From positions 1 to 64,000 of the forward strand of contig NZ_JAKREU010000010.1 in the NCBI RefSeq assembly GCF_022664435.1: a stretch of 64,000 nucleotides of DNA, read 5' to 3'. This document shows, one piece after another, positions 46,859-56,161 of the stretch (position 1 is its first letter; each line of letters starts with the position of its first letter). The notes beneath the pieces were generated by a model. That model made no database searches. It was not told where the DNA came from and saw only the letters and a program-made list of their open reading frames with translations. The DNA is from Sphingomonas panni. GTDB lineage: Bacteria; Pseudomonadota; Alphaproteobacteria; Sphingomonadales; Sphingomonadaceae. Both the position numbers and the translations under genes were made by a program.

Positions 46859-49048
46859 CTATACCTCGTCCGGCGTCGCGATCGGTGCCGACACCGTGAA
46901 GCGCAGGCCCGGTGCATTGTCGCTCTCCTCGATCGTGCCGTCGAGCCGCTTGACCATCGCCCCCAGCATCCGCGTACCGAATCCGGTGCGGTCGCCGGTG
47001 CGTCCCCGTCCCCGATCGGCGACCGTCAGGCGGAAGCGATTGCGGACCTTTTCCAGCGTGATCGCAATCGGCCCCGGCTGTCCGGCATAGGCATATTTCT
47101 GGGCATTGATGACCAGTTCGACCAGCACCAACCCGATCTGCACCGCCGCATCGGCGGTGATGAGCAGCGGCGCCAAGTCCATGGTCAGGCGACCGGTCCA
47201 TTCGTCGCCCATGGACGACTGCATCTCGGCCAGCAGGTCCTCGATATAGCGGCCGAGGTCGATGACCGTCACCGTATCGTCGGAATAGAGCCGGCGATGC
47301 ACCAGCGCGACCGCCGACAGCCGCCGCTGCGCCTCGTTCAGATGGCGGGTCAGCGTCTCGTCATTCTCGGCATTGGCCTGCATCGCCAGGAATGCGACGA
47401 CCAGTTGCAGGCTGTTCTGCACCCGGTGGTTCACTTCCTTGATCAGCGTTTCCTGCTGCGCGAGCAGGGCGTCCTTGTCGGTGACGGCGCGCGTGAGCTC
47501 ACGGTTCAGTTCACCGATCCGCCGCCGCTGCCGTGCGTCGAACAACAGGCGGGACAGGCGGTGCCCTGCCTCTATCTCCGCCGGGCTCCATGGGCGGGCA
47601 CGGCCACGGATTTCCTCGCTCCACGCCGCAAAGGAGGCGCGGGGCGACAGGGGCTGATCAGGAGTCTGGCCCACCGCCTTGTGCGGGTTGCCGGCCCATT
47701 GGATCGTCTGCAACGTTTCCGCACGGAACCACAGCAGGACCGCCGGCTCCTCCGCCGAGAGGGTAATCGCCAGCAGCCCGCTCGCTAGGTCGCGATAGGC
47801 ATAGGCCGGCGGCAGTCGCTGTTCGAGCGATGCGGTATGGAGCAGGATGCTTCCCTGCGCGCAAACCCACTGCAGGATGTCCGCAACGGCGTCGTCGGGC
47901 GGGACGTGGCCACTGGTATGGCGCGTCGTGCCCCGCTGCAGCACAAACCCATCGGCCTGGAGCAGGCGGCGCATGTCGTTGGCGATCAGGGCGGGCAACT
48001 GGCTGTTGTCGCCGTCCTGCGCCAGCCGCTGCGACAGTGCGTCCTCGGCAGTGCGCAGGCGCAGGCGTTCGCGATATTCCGCAGCTTCTTCCTTTGCGCC
48101 GACCTGTTGCGCGAAAGACGCCGCAATCAGCTCGCAGGTCTTTCGTTGCAGATAGGACAGCCCACGCGGACGGCGATGATGACATGCCACCAGTCCCCAC
48201 AACATACCGTCCTTGACGATCGACACCGAAGCCGACGCGGCGACGCCCATGTTCTGCAGATATTGCAGATGGATCGGCGATACCGCCCGCACGCCGACAT
48301 TGCTGAGGTCGATATCGACCAGCGCCGGATCGATGCCGAGGATCGGGGCAGGGGTATAGTGCGCATCGGGGATCACGCGGACGCGATTTCGCACATAGAG
48401 CGCGCGGGCCTGACGCGGAATGTCGGACGCCGGGAAATGGTGGTTCAGGAACCCGTCCATGTCGGGCGCATGGCATTCGGCCACGACCTTGCCCGAATCA
48501 TCGTCGAGAAACCGGTAGATCATTACCCGGTCGAAGCCGCTCAGCCGCGCGAAGACCGTCGCGGCGCGCGCCATGAGGTCGTCGAGATCGGCCGCGCGCG
48601 AGAACTGCTCTCCGCCGTGTTCGATCCAGGCCAGTGCATCGTCGGTGCCGGGTTCACCGGGCGCGGTCGGTTCCAGCTCGATCAGCCAGAAACGGCCCTC
48701 GCGACTGGCGACGGTCGACAGTGCATGGTCGCCGGCCGGGCCAAGTATCACCGGCCCCGCGATGGTCGAACGCAATATCTCCAGCCCGGCATCGCCGATC
48801 AGTCCAGCAATCGATCCGCCCAGCCAGGCGGGACCCAGCAACCGTGCGAGATCGCCGGCACCGCCCACGACGACCCCCTCGACGGGATCGACGATCAGCA
48901 ACATGCCGTGCGGCTGGATCGCGCCCGGCATATGGATCGGTTCGCGGTCGCAGACGGTCAGATCGTGCCCAAGGTCCGATGGCGACGTCGCCAGGCCGTT
49001 ATCGTGGGCGTTTGCACTGGTCGCCAAGCCTGGCCCTCTCATCATCAT
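46859..49048 (-). CDS. bphP: bacteriophytochrome sensor kinase
   Basis: 729 residues. Red/far-red photoreceptor binding biliverdin. The N-terminal PAS has the chromophore Cys33 in TVCDREPIHMPGAIQPHG; the GAF domain shows FDRVMIYRFLDDDSG, FPASDIPRQARALY and ACHHRRPRGLSY; the PHY domain has the tongue motif SPRASFAAW. The output is a HisKA_2/HWE-type kinase with KEVNHRVQNSLQLV (phospho-His) and a short ATPase domain. Such kinases often feed the general stress response in sphingomonads and rhizobia; the partner is not seen here. Only 64 bp separate it from the LOV kinase upstream on the same strand. Confidence 0.93.
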   Translation of the reverse strand: MMMRGPGLATSANAHDNGLATSPSDLGHDLTVCDREPIHMPGAIQPHGMLLIVDPVEGVVVGGAGDLARLLGPAWLGGSIAGLIGDAGLEILRSTIAGPVILGPAGDHALSTVASREGRFWLIELEPTAPGEPGTDDALAWIEHGGEQFSRAADLDDLMARAATVFARLSGFDRVMIYRFLDDDSGKVVAECHAPDMDGFLNHHFPASDIPRQARALYVRNRVRVIPDAHYTPAPILGIDPALVDIDLSNVGVRAVSPIHLQYLQNMGVAASASVSIVKDGMLWGLVACHHRRPRGLSYLQRKTCELIAASFAQQVGAKEEAAEYRERLRLRTAEDALSQRLAQDGDNSQLPALIANDMRRLLQADGFVLQRGTTRHTSGHVPPDDAVADILQWVCAQGSILLHTASLEQRLPPAYAYRDLASGLLAITLSAEEPAVLLWFRAETLQTIQWAGNPHKAVGQTPDQPLSPRASFAAWSEEIRGRARPWSPAEIEAGHRLSRLLFDARQRRRIGELNRELTRAVTDKDALLAQQETLIKEVNHRVQNSLQLVVAFLAMQANAENDETLTRHLNEAQRRLSAVALVHRRLYSDDTVTVIDLGRYIEDLLAEMQSSMGDEWTGRLTMDLAPLLITADAAVQIGLVLVELVINAQKYAYAGQPGPIAITLEKVRNRFRLTVADRGRGRTGDRTGFGTRMLGAMVKRLDGTIEESDNAPGLRFTVSAPIATPDEV

Positions 49049-49112
49049 ACCGCTGCCCGGCGACTGGGATCGTGGCGGGAAGGTACTGCACTATAACCGA
49101 AAACACGACACA

Positions 49113-50750
49113 TCAACCGGTACCGGTCGGCCCGTCGAGCAACTGGCGTATCCGGGTGGCCAGATCGATGCGTCGATAGGGCTTGCCGATCAGTTCGAAT
49201 TCGGTGCCGCGCGCATCGACCCGTTCGATCGATGCCTCGGCATAGCCGGTGGTCAGCAGCACCTTCAGGCGCGGGCGCATCTTCCGGGCCTCGCGCGCCA
49301 CCATCACACCGTTCATCCCGCCGGGCATGATGAGGTCGGTGAACAACAGGTCGATCGCGGCGTCGCTTTCCAGAATGCCGATCGCTTCCGGCCCGTTCCC
49401 GGCGCGCAGCACGGTATAGCCAAAGTCCTTGAGGATCGTTTCGGCGAGGTCGCCGACATCGCGCTGGTCCTCGACGACCAGGATGGTTTCGTCGCCGTGA
49501 AGGTCCATGTCCGCGCGCACCCGTCGCTGTCGGATCGGCTCGGGCACCGAACTGGCAGCCGGGAACAGCAGCGATACGGTGGTACCTTCACCTTCATGCG
49601 ACGCGATATGCAGCGCGCCGTCGGACTGTTTCATGAAGCCATAGACCATTGACAGGCCGAGGCCGGTGCCCTTGCCCTGATCCTTCGTCGTGAAAAACGG
49701 TTCGGTGACGCGGGCGCGGACATCCTCCGTCATGCCGGTACCCGTGTCGGAGATGGACAGGGCGACGAAGTTCCCGCTCAGCTTGTCGCCATAGCGCGGG
49801 TCGCTGCCGTCCAGCGTCACCTGTTCGGCCGACAGGGTTATCGTGCCACCCTCTGGCATCGCGTCGCGGGCGTTCATCACGATGCCGAGGATCGCCGCCT
49901 CCGCCTGCACCGGATCGATCCGGGCGTTGCAGTGGTCGCCGCACGGCTTGACGTCGATCGTGATCGGCAGGTCGCCGACGGTGCGTTTGAGCATCGGCAG
50001 CAGCGAGCGGACCAGGTCGTCGACATTGGTCACCCGCCCGGACAGTTTTTGGCGGCGGGAGAAGGCGAGCAGCTGTTGCGTCAGTTCAGCGCCACGATCC
50101 GCTGCCTCCATCACCGCGCGCAGCGACCGTTTGGCGCGTTCGGGCTCGACCGGTCGCTCGGTGCTGCGTTCCATCTGGTTGAGCAGGACGTCGGTAAAGC
50201 CCTGGATCACCGTCAACAGATTGTTGAAGTCGTGCGCGATGCCGCCGGTCAGCTGCCCGACCGCCTCCATCTTCTGCGCCTGTCGCAACGCTTCCTCGGC
50301 ATCGCGACGGCGCGTCACGTCCAGTTGCGACGCGAAGTGGTAGCGCAGCTTTCCATCCCCGTCGAACACCGGCGAGATGAACAGCGCGTTCCAGAAGGCG
50401 CTGCCATTCTTCTTGTAATTGATGATCTCGACCGAGGTTTCCCGCTGTTCGCGGATGGCCTCACCAATCTCCTTCACCGTGTCGGGGTCGGTATCAGCCC
50501 CCTGCAGGAAGCGGCAATTGCGGCCCAGCACTTCTTCCCCGCCATAGCCCGTCATCGACAGGAAGGCCGGATTGGCGAAGATGATCGGGTTGTCGGGCAG
50601 GTTCGGATCGGTCACGATCATCGGCATCCGCGTCGTCTTGACCGCCGCGAAGAAGATGCCGTTGCCCGGATCGTGCATCTCACGGCCCGCCATCGCCGCA
50701 TCGCGTCGCACGCTGTGGAGGGGTTTTTCCGGGCTGGGCGCTGAGGACAT
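49113..50750 (-). CDS. LOV-domain hybrid histidine kinase
   Basis: 545 residues. The N-terminal LOV domain has the canonical GRNCRFLQGADTD with photoactive Cys79, so it senses blue light through flavin. A HisKA domain with GGIAHDFNNLLTVIQG, a HATPase with FFTTKDQGKGTGLGLSMVYG and a C-terminal receiver with FTDLIMPGGMNG follow. ATG 50750 is preferred; a TTG at 50783 in frame is weaker. It lies directly upstream of the phytochrome gene and may be cotranscribed with it. The downstream target is unknown. Confidence 0.92.
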   Translation of the reverse strand: MSSAPSPEKPLHSVRRDAAMAGREMHDPGNGIFFAAVKTTRMPMIVTDPNLPDNPIIFANPAFLSMTGYGGEEVLGRNCRFLQGADTDPDTVKEIGEAIREQRETSVEIINYKKNGSAFWNALFISPVFDGDGKLRYHFASQLDVTRRRDAEEALRQAQKMEAVGQLTGGIAHDFNNLLTVIQGFTDVLLNQMERSTERPVEPERAKRSLRAVMEAADRGAELTQQLLAFSRRQKLSGRVTNVDDLVRSLLPMLKRTVGDLPITIDVKPCGDHCNARIDPVQAEAAILGIVMNARDAMPEGGTITLSAEQVTLDGSDPRYGDKLSGNFVALSISDTGTGMTEDVRARVTEPFFTTKDQGKGTGLGLSMVYGFMKQSDGALHIASHEGEGTTVSLLFPAASSVPEPIRQRRVRADMDLHGDETILVVEDQRDVGDLAETILKDFGYTVLRAGNGPEAIGILESDAAIDLLFTDLIMPGGMNGVMVAREARKMRPRLKVLLTTGYAEASIERVDARGTEFELIGKPYRRIDLATRIRQLLDGPTGTG

Positions 50751-50852
50751 GCGATGCCTGACGGTTCGAGGACGTGGCGACAAAGGTCTTGAGTGGCCGA
50801 TTTGGTTCCGTAACGATCGGACCTGCGATCGCGCTCCATTCGTTTGCTACCC

Positions 50853-51710
50853 ATGAACCCTTTGCGACAGACAATTGCCCGGCAAGTCCGTGGCTTGACC
50901 GGAGCCGGCGATGGCGCAATCGACCTGCGGCGGCCGCCGGGTGACGACGGACTGTTCGGTCCGAACTCGGTCAGCTGGCGGGTCCATGGCGATTTCTCGT
51001 CGATGATGATCGGCGGCACGACCGCGCTGTTGTTGCAGATGTTGCATCCCGGCGCGCTGGCAGGCGTGTGGGATCACAGCAATTTCCGCCATGACATGCT
51101 CGGCCGGCTGAAGCGGACCGCCCAGTTCATCGCTGCCACGACCTATGGCAGCACGGCCGAGGCGGAGCGCCTGATCGGTCGCGTCCGGCGCATTCATGAC
51201 CGCGTGCATGGGGTGCTGCCCAGCGGCGTGCCCTATGACGCCAACGATCCGCATCTGCTGACCTGGGTCCATGTCGCGGAGACGGATTCGTTCCTGCGCG
51301 CCTATCTGCGCTACCGTGATCCACATCTCTCGCGCGCCGACCAGGACCGATACTTCGTCGAGAATGTGGTCGTTGCCGAACGACTGGGCGCGCGGGACGT
51401 GCCCGACAGCCGGGCGGCGGTCGATGCCTGGTTGCTGTCGGTTAGGGGCGAACTGCGCTGCGACGTGCGCACCCGGACGGTTCGGGAGGCGCTGTTGCAT
51501 CAGCCCTTGCCCAATCCGTTCCTGAAGGGGTTCGGGGCGCTCAACACGGCCGCCGCGATCGACCTGTTGCCGCCTTGGGCGCGGGCGATGCTCGAACTGC
51601 GCAACACTGCTCCGCTCGGCGTGCGGGCAGGGGCACAGGGCATGGCGCGGATGCTGCGCTGGGCGCTGGGCGGATCGGCGTCGGAAAAGACCGCACGCGC
51701 GCAGGGTTAG
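50853..51710 (+). CDS. MpaB-like oxygenase (DUF2236)
   Basis: 285 residues. Family members, such as rubber oxygenase Lcp and MpaB, are heme-b proteins. Seen: WRVHGDFSSMMIGGTTALL, LLQMLHPGALAGVWDHSNF, RIHDRVHGVLPSGVPYDAND with conserved Arg and His, and LLTWVHVAETDSFL. The substrate is unknown. ATG 50853 starts the conserved part. It is divergent from the LOV kinase and ends with 4 bp overlapping the nadE stop. Confidence 0.84.
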   Translation: MNPLRQTIARQVRGLTGAGDGAIDLRRPPGDDGLFGPNSVSWRVHGDFSSMMIGGTTALLLQMLHPGALAGVWDHSNFRHDMLGRLKRTAQFIAATTYGSTAEAERLIGRVRRIHDRVHGVLPSGVPYDANDPHLLTWVHVAETDSFLRAYLRYRDPHLSRADQDRYFVENVVVAERLGARDVPDSRAAVDAWLLSVRGELRCDVRTRTVREALLHQPLPNPFLKGFGALNTAAAIDLLPPWARAMLELRNTAPLGVRAGAQGMARMLRWALGGSASEKTARAQG

Positions 51711-53761
51711 ACCGGGGGCAGGTTCGCCCGCAGTTCCTCGACCCACGGCGTCGCCACGCCGTCCGACGGCGCGCGCCAGTCACCGCGCGGCGACAGGGCA
51801 CCGCCCGCCGAAACCTTCGGCCCGTTGGGCAGCGCCGACCGCTTGAACTGGCTCGTCTGGAAGAAGCGCCAGAGAAACTTCTCCAGCCACCGGGCGATCG
51901 TGGGCAGGTCGTAGCTGCCCTTGGCTTCCTCCGGGAAATCGATCGGCCAGCGCCCGGCGGCGGCATCGCGCCACGCGTGCCAGCACAGGAACGCGACCTT
52001 CGATGGCCGCTGACCGTAGCGTACGATATGATGCAGGAAAAAGTCGTTCAGGGCGTAGGGGCCGACCCGATCCTCGGTGCTCTGCATCCGCCCGTCTGCG
52101 TCGGCGGGCACCAGTTCGGGCGAAATCTCGGTATTCAGGATCGCGTCGAGGACCGCATCGGTATCACCATCGAACTGGTCGGTGCGGATCGTCCAGCGGA
52201 TCAGATACTGGATCAGCGTCTTGGGCACGCCAGCATTGACGCCATAATGGCTCATATGGTCGCCGACGCCATAGGTGCACCAGCCGAGCGCCAGTTCGGA
52301 CAGGTCGCCGGTGCCCAGCACCAGCGCCCCGCGCTGATTGGCCAGCCGGAAGAGGTAATCGGTGCGCAGACCCGCCTGCACATTTTCGAACGTCACGTCA
52401 TAAACCGGCTCGCCGCTGGCAAAGGGATGGCCCATGTCGCCCAGCATCTGGCGTGCGGCGGGGCGGATATCAATCTCATCGCCGGTGATGCCCAGCGCCT
52501 GCATCAGTTTCCACGCGTTGCCCTTGGTCGCCTCACCCGTTGCGAAGCCGGGCATGGTAAAGCCCAATATGTCGGTGCGTGGCCGTTTCAGCCGATCGAA
52601 GGCCTTGGCCGCGACGATCAGCGCGTGGGTTGAATCGAGGCCACCGGAGACGCCAATCACCAGCCGCTTGGTGCCCGAAGCGACCAGCCGCTTGCGCAGG
52701 CCCTCGACCTGGATATTGAATGCTTCGTAGCAATCATCGTCCAGCCGTTCGGGCGTGTTCGGCACGAACGGATAGCGCCGCACCGGGCGCAGCAGGCCGG
52801 TATCGCCGCTCGCGGGGGTGTGGTCGAAGGCGATGCGCCGGAACCGCGTTTCCGGGTGGCCGCTGGCGGCGGCGCAGTCGTTGAAGGTGCCGGTGCGCAT
52901 CCGCTCCAACCGCAGCCGCTCCAGATCGATGTCGGCAGAGGCGATCCCGGCCGACTGGTCGAACCGGTCGGACTGGACCAGCAATTCGCCCAGTTCATGG
53001 ACCGATCCCTGACCGTCCCATGACAGGTCGGTCGTACTCTCGCCGATGCCCGCCGCCGCGTAGATATAGGCGGAGACGGTCCGCGCCGATTGCGATGCGC
53101 ACAGCATTTCGCGGTCACGCGCCTTGCCGATGACGATGTTCGATGCCGACAGGTTGCACAGCACCAGCGCCCCGGCCATCGCCCCGGCGGTCGACGGTGG
53201 CAGCGGCGACCAGAAATCCTCGCAGATTTCCGCATGGAACACGAAGTCGGGCAGAGTGCTGGCGGCGAAGAGCAGATCGGTTCCGAACGGCACCTCCTGT
53301 CCGGCCAATGTCATCGTCAGGCCGGTCAGCCCGACGCCGGGCGCGAACCAGCGCTTTTCGTAATATTCGCGATAGTTGGGCAGATAGGTCTTGGGCACGA
53401 TACCCAGAATCCGCCCGCGCGACACCGCGACCGCGCAATTGTACAGCCGCCCGTTGCGCCGCAGCGCCGCCCCGAGCAACAGCACCGGACGCAGATCGGC
53501 ACTCGCCGCGACCACCGCCGCCAGCGCCGCTTCGGTCGCATCGCACAGCGCGTCCTGCAGGTGCAGGTCGTCGATGGCATAGGATGTCAGGTTCAGCTCG
53601 GGAAAGACGAGCAGGTCTGCGCCGCGATCATGCCCCTGGCGTGCCAGTTCGATCGCGGCACGCCCGCCGGCGGCCGGATCGCCGACATGGGCGGGCGGGG
53701 TGCAGGCTGCGACGCGAAGCAGGCCGTGGCTGTGGATCGAATGGAAGGGGTGCGTGGTCAT
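51707..53761 (-). CDS. nadE: glutamine-dependent NAD synthetase
   Basis: 684 residues. It makes NAD from nicotinate adenine dinucleotide using ATP and ammonia released from glutamine. The N-terminal nitrilase-type domain has the Glu of [12 protein letters not shown], the Lys of [18 protein letters not shown] and the Cys of [11 protein letters not shown]. The C-terminal synthetase has [14 protein letters not shown] and [12 protein letters not shown]. The size fits the long two-domain type. It stands alone on its strand. Confidence 0.95.
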   Translation of the reverse strand: MTTHPFHSIHSHGLLRVAACTPPAHVGDPAAGGRAAIELARQGHDRGADLLVFPELNLTSYAIDDLHLQDALCDATEAALAAVVAASADLRPVLLLGAALRRNGRLYNCAVAVSRGRILGIVPKTYLPNYREYYEKRWFAPGVGLTGLTMTLAGQEVPFGTDLLFAASTLPDFVFHAEICEDFWSPLPPSTAGAMAGALVLCNLSASNIVIGKARDREMLCASQSARTVSAYIYAAAGIGESTTDLSWDGQGSVHELGELLVQSDRFDQSAGIASADIDLERLRLERMRTGTFNDCAAASGHPETRFRRIAFDHTPASGDTGLLRPVRRYPFVPNTPERLDDDCYEAFNIQVEGLRKRLVASGTKRLVIGVSGGLDSTHALIVAAKAFDRLKRPRTDILGFTMPGFATGEATKGNAWKLMQALGITGDEIDIRPAARQMLGDMGHPFASGEPVYDVTFENVQAGLRTDYLFRLANQRGALVLGTGDLSELALGWCTYGVGDHMSHYGVNAGVPKTLIQYLIRWTIRTDQFDGDTDAVLDAILNTEISPELVPADADGRMQSTEDRVGPYALNDFFLHHIVRYGQRPSKVAFLCWHAWRDAAAGRWPIDFPEEAKGSYDLPTIARWLEKFLWRFFQTSQFKRSALPNGPKVSAGGALSPRGDWRAPSDGVATPWVEELRANLPPV

Positions 53762-53905
53762 GGCCGCACCCTATCGGCACATGGCGCCATGCGGAACCGG
53801 TTAAGTCCCGCTACCTTCGCACCGGATGGTTCGAGCAGCTTCGAGCTTGTCGAGCAGCGTCCGTCGAGAACCGGCCGCCACGGGACCGGCGTTCTGAATA
53901 CGCGC

Positions 53906-54613
53906 TCAAACCTTGGCGGCGTAGATCATCCGGCCTTCGCCCAGCAGGTCGAACACCCGAGCGAGATCGCCCTCGGCAACTGCGAAACAACCCTGGCTGC
54001 GCCCAAGCTTGCCGTGCTGCGCAATCATTTCCGGGTTGGCGTACCAGGCGCCATGGACGACGATCGCGCGCATCAGCGCATTGTCGTTGGTCGGGTCGAG
54101 GCCGACCAGCCGCTGCGAACGGCCATGCTTGCCGACATAATAATTGTCGGTGATGAATGCGCCTTCCGACGTGGCGTTCGAATCCGGCACGTTGCTGAAC
54201 CGGGTCAGCAGACCGCAATGCGCCGGGTCCGACCCGCTGCCATGGGCAACGCGCATCGCCGAGACGACGCCGCTGTGCATGTCGATGAACTGGAAACGGG
54301 GATGGGCGGAATCGACGGCAAAGTCGGCGATGGCAATACGATCGGTCCGCTGGATGCGACGCGAATGGCGGTCCATCGATGCCACCGCACGTTCGAACAG
54401 GCGGGGATTGACGGTGGCAGGCGCGCGCATCTGCCGAACCGGGGCAGCTGGCACCGATGCCGACGCCAGACGCTGCGGCGGTGGCATCACCGGCGCATTC
54501 TGCGCGATGGGCACGATCGCATTCGTCGTGCAGCCCTGTGCCAATACGGCGCCGGCCAATCCGCCTGCCGCTTTCAGCACCGCCCGCCGCGATCGAACTG
54601 CTTCGTCCCGCAT
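53906..54613 (-). CDS. exported murein L,D-transpeptidase-like protein (YkuD_2)
   Basis: 235 residues. The N-terminus SRRAVLKAAGGLAGAVLAQGC combines a twin-arginine-like start with a lipobox (LAQGC), so it is probably an exported lipoprotein. The C-terminal catalytic part has VVHGAWYANPEMI and RSQGCFAVAEGD with His and Cys of the YkuD_2 family, which links or edits peptidoglycan or modifies it. ATG 54613 has GAGGAA 6 nt upstream; the frame extends to 54667 without support. It is divergent from the next gene. Confidence 0.85.
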   Translation of the reverse strand: MRDEAVRSRRAVLKAAGGLAGAVLAQGCTTNAIVPIAQNAPVMPPPQRLASASVPAAPVRQMRAPATVNPRLFERAVASMDRHSRRIQRTDRIAIADFAVDSAHPRFQFIDMHSGVVSAMRVAHGSGSDPAHCGLLTRFSNVPDSNATSEGAFITDNYYVGKHGRSQRLVGLDPTNDNALMRAIVVHGAWYANPEMIAQHGKLGRSQGCFAVAEGDLARVFDLLGEGRMIYAAKV

Positions 54614-54789
54614 CCAATTCCTCGCCAAATCGTTGAGTTCCAGAGATACGGGCGATCGGCCTTCCATTCAATTAACATGGGTCCAGGCGTTCCGCCGCTG
54701 GTCGCGCGGAAGCAACGGACGGTCGAGTCCGGCGAACATGGTTAGCGCTGCATTTGCCATCGGAGCGATGCTGCGGGATAAGGGTGCTC

Positions 54790-55404
54790 ATGGGCATCGC
54801 GCTACGCCTCGCACCGTTACTGGCGATCCTGCCACTACCTGCCGCCGCGCAGGAACCGGCGGCGCTGTCGATCGAGCGGGCGGCGGTGGCAATGCGGCCG
54901 GGCGACCATCGCTGGGCCGACGATCCGACGCTGCCCGGACCGGTCAGCATCGTCGTCAGCGTGCCGATGCAGATGGCTTTCATCTATCGCGGCGACCGGC
55001 TGATCGGTGCGACGACGGTCTCGACCGGAAAGCCGGGCAAGATGACGCCGATCGGCGAATACAGCATCCTGCAGAAGCGGCCGTTCCATCGATCGAACCT
55101 CTACAACAACGCGCCGATGCCGTTCATGCAGCGGCTGACTTGGGACGGCGTTGCGCTTCACGCCGGCGACCTGCCCGGCTTTCCCGCGTCGCATGGCTGC
55201 ATTCGCATCCCGACCGCCTTCGCGCGCCGGCTATTCGCGGCGACGCAACTCGGCGGACAGGTGTCGGTGGTCAACGACGTCATCGCCTTTCCCGCCTATC
55301 GCGCTGCCGATCCCGTACCGCACCTGTCGCCCGACGGGATCGCCGCGCTTGCCGGTCGCGACGATGGCGTAAGCCTGGCAGGAGGACGTCATGTACCGCG
55401 CTGA
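54790..55404 (+). CDS. L,D-transpeptidase (YkuD family)
   Basis: 204 residues with a signal peptide (LRLAPLLAILPLPAAAQ). The YkuD domain shows STGKPGKMTPIGEYSIL, WDGVALHAGDLPGFPASH and the active-site SHGCIRIP with catalytic Cys. It would form 3-3 links in peptidoglycan or attach proteins. AGGG lies before ATG 54790. The end overlaps the lipoprotein gene by 14 bp. Its divergent neighbour is another L,D-transpeptidase, so the pair may work on the same wall. Confidence 0.88.
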   Translation: MGIALRLAPLLAILPLPAAAQEPAALSIERAAVAMRPGDHRWADDPTLPGPVSIVVSVPMQMAFIYRGDRLIGATTVSTGKPGKMTPIGEYSILQKRPFHRSNLYNNAPMPFMQRLTWDGVALHAGDLPGFPASHGCIRIPTAFARRLFAATQLGGQVSVVNDVIAFPAYRAADPVPHLSPDGIAALAGRDDGVSLAGGRHVPR

Positions 55405-56161
55405 TCGGGTTGCTACGATGCTGGGCCTGCTGATGCTCGGCAGTTGCGGGGGCGGGAACGACTCTCCTGCGGGTAATGCCGGTGCGCCGACCCCGGTTGC
55501 GGCTGCCACCCCGACCGCGACACCCGCCGGCACCAGTTCGGTACCCGATCGGCTGACGGTCACGACCAACGAACCCTTCTATTCGGTCAGGATCGATGGT
55601 GACGTGCTGACGCTAAGCGGAGTCGACCTCCCCACGCGTCGCCTGCCGGTGGTCGATCATGGCGTGGAGGCGAATGCGCGCGAATGGAAGGCGCAGGGCG
55701 GGGGTACGACGCTGAAGCTCCGGGTCGTCCGCGCCTCTTGCGCCGATGACATGTCGGGTGCCGCGCGCGACTTTGCCGCAACACTCACAATGGACCGGCG
55801 CACCGTGCGCGGCTGCGGCTATGTCGGCACGCCTGCACCGCCGCCCGAGGAAGCGGCGGTGGCAAAAAACCATATCCCGGCGCAATTCGTCGGCAGCTGG
55901 AACCGCGATGCCGCCGCCTGCGCCGACCCGGCCGCCTCCGTCGAAGGGGTGCGGGTCACGCCGGACGAGCTATGGTTTCATGAGAGTGTCGGTACGGTGA
56001 AGCGGGTGGAGCCACTCGGGCCGGACCATATCCGCCTCATCGCAGACTATGACGGGGAAGGGCAGCAGTGGACCGCTACCCAGACGCTGCGCATTTCGGG
56101 CGACCGGTTGAAGATCATGACCGGTGACCAACCGTTCAGCCGGATACGCTGTCCGAAATAG
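55391..56161 (+). CDS. hypothetical lipoprotein
   Basis: 256 residues. The N-terminus ends in LGLLMLGSCGGG, a lipobox, followed by an Ala/Pro/Thr linker (about 25-50). The rest has two parts: one with PFYSVRIDGDVLTLSG and RASCADDMSGAARDFAATL, and a C-terminal part beginning FVGSWNRDAAACADPAAS. The first part resembles the domain of predicted envelope proteins of COG3650 type; this is a tentative memory. It is translated with the transpeptidase (overlap). It overlaps the convergent kinase gene by 26 bp. Function unknown. Confidence 0.72.
   Translation: MYRADRVATMLGLLMLGSCGGGNDSPAGNAGAPTPVAAATPTATPAGTSSVPDRLTVTTNEPFYSVRIDGDVLTLSGVDLPTRRLPVVDHGVEANAREWKAQGGGTTLKLRVVRASCADDMSGAARDFAATLTMDRRTVRGCGYVGTPAPPPEEAAVAKNHIPAQFVGSWNRDAAACADPAASVEGVRVTPDELWFHESVGTVKRVEPLGPDHIRLIADYDGEGQQWTATQTLRISGDRLKIMTGDQPFSRIRCPK

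Noticed and set aside
53815-53875. Degenerate dispersed repeat with TTCGAGCTTGTCGAG near the end of nadE's upstream gap
   Set aside because: It resembles a common alphaproteobacterial repeat, but the match is too short and imperfect to call.
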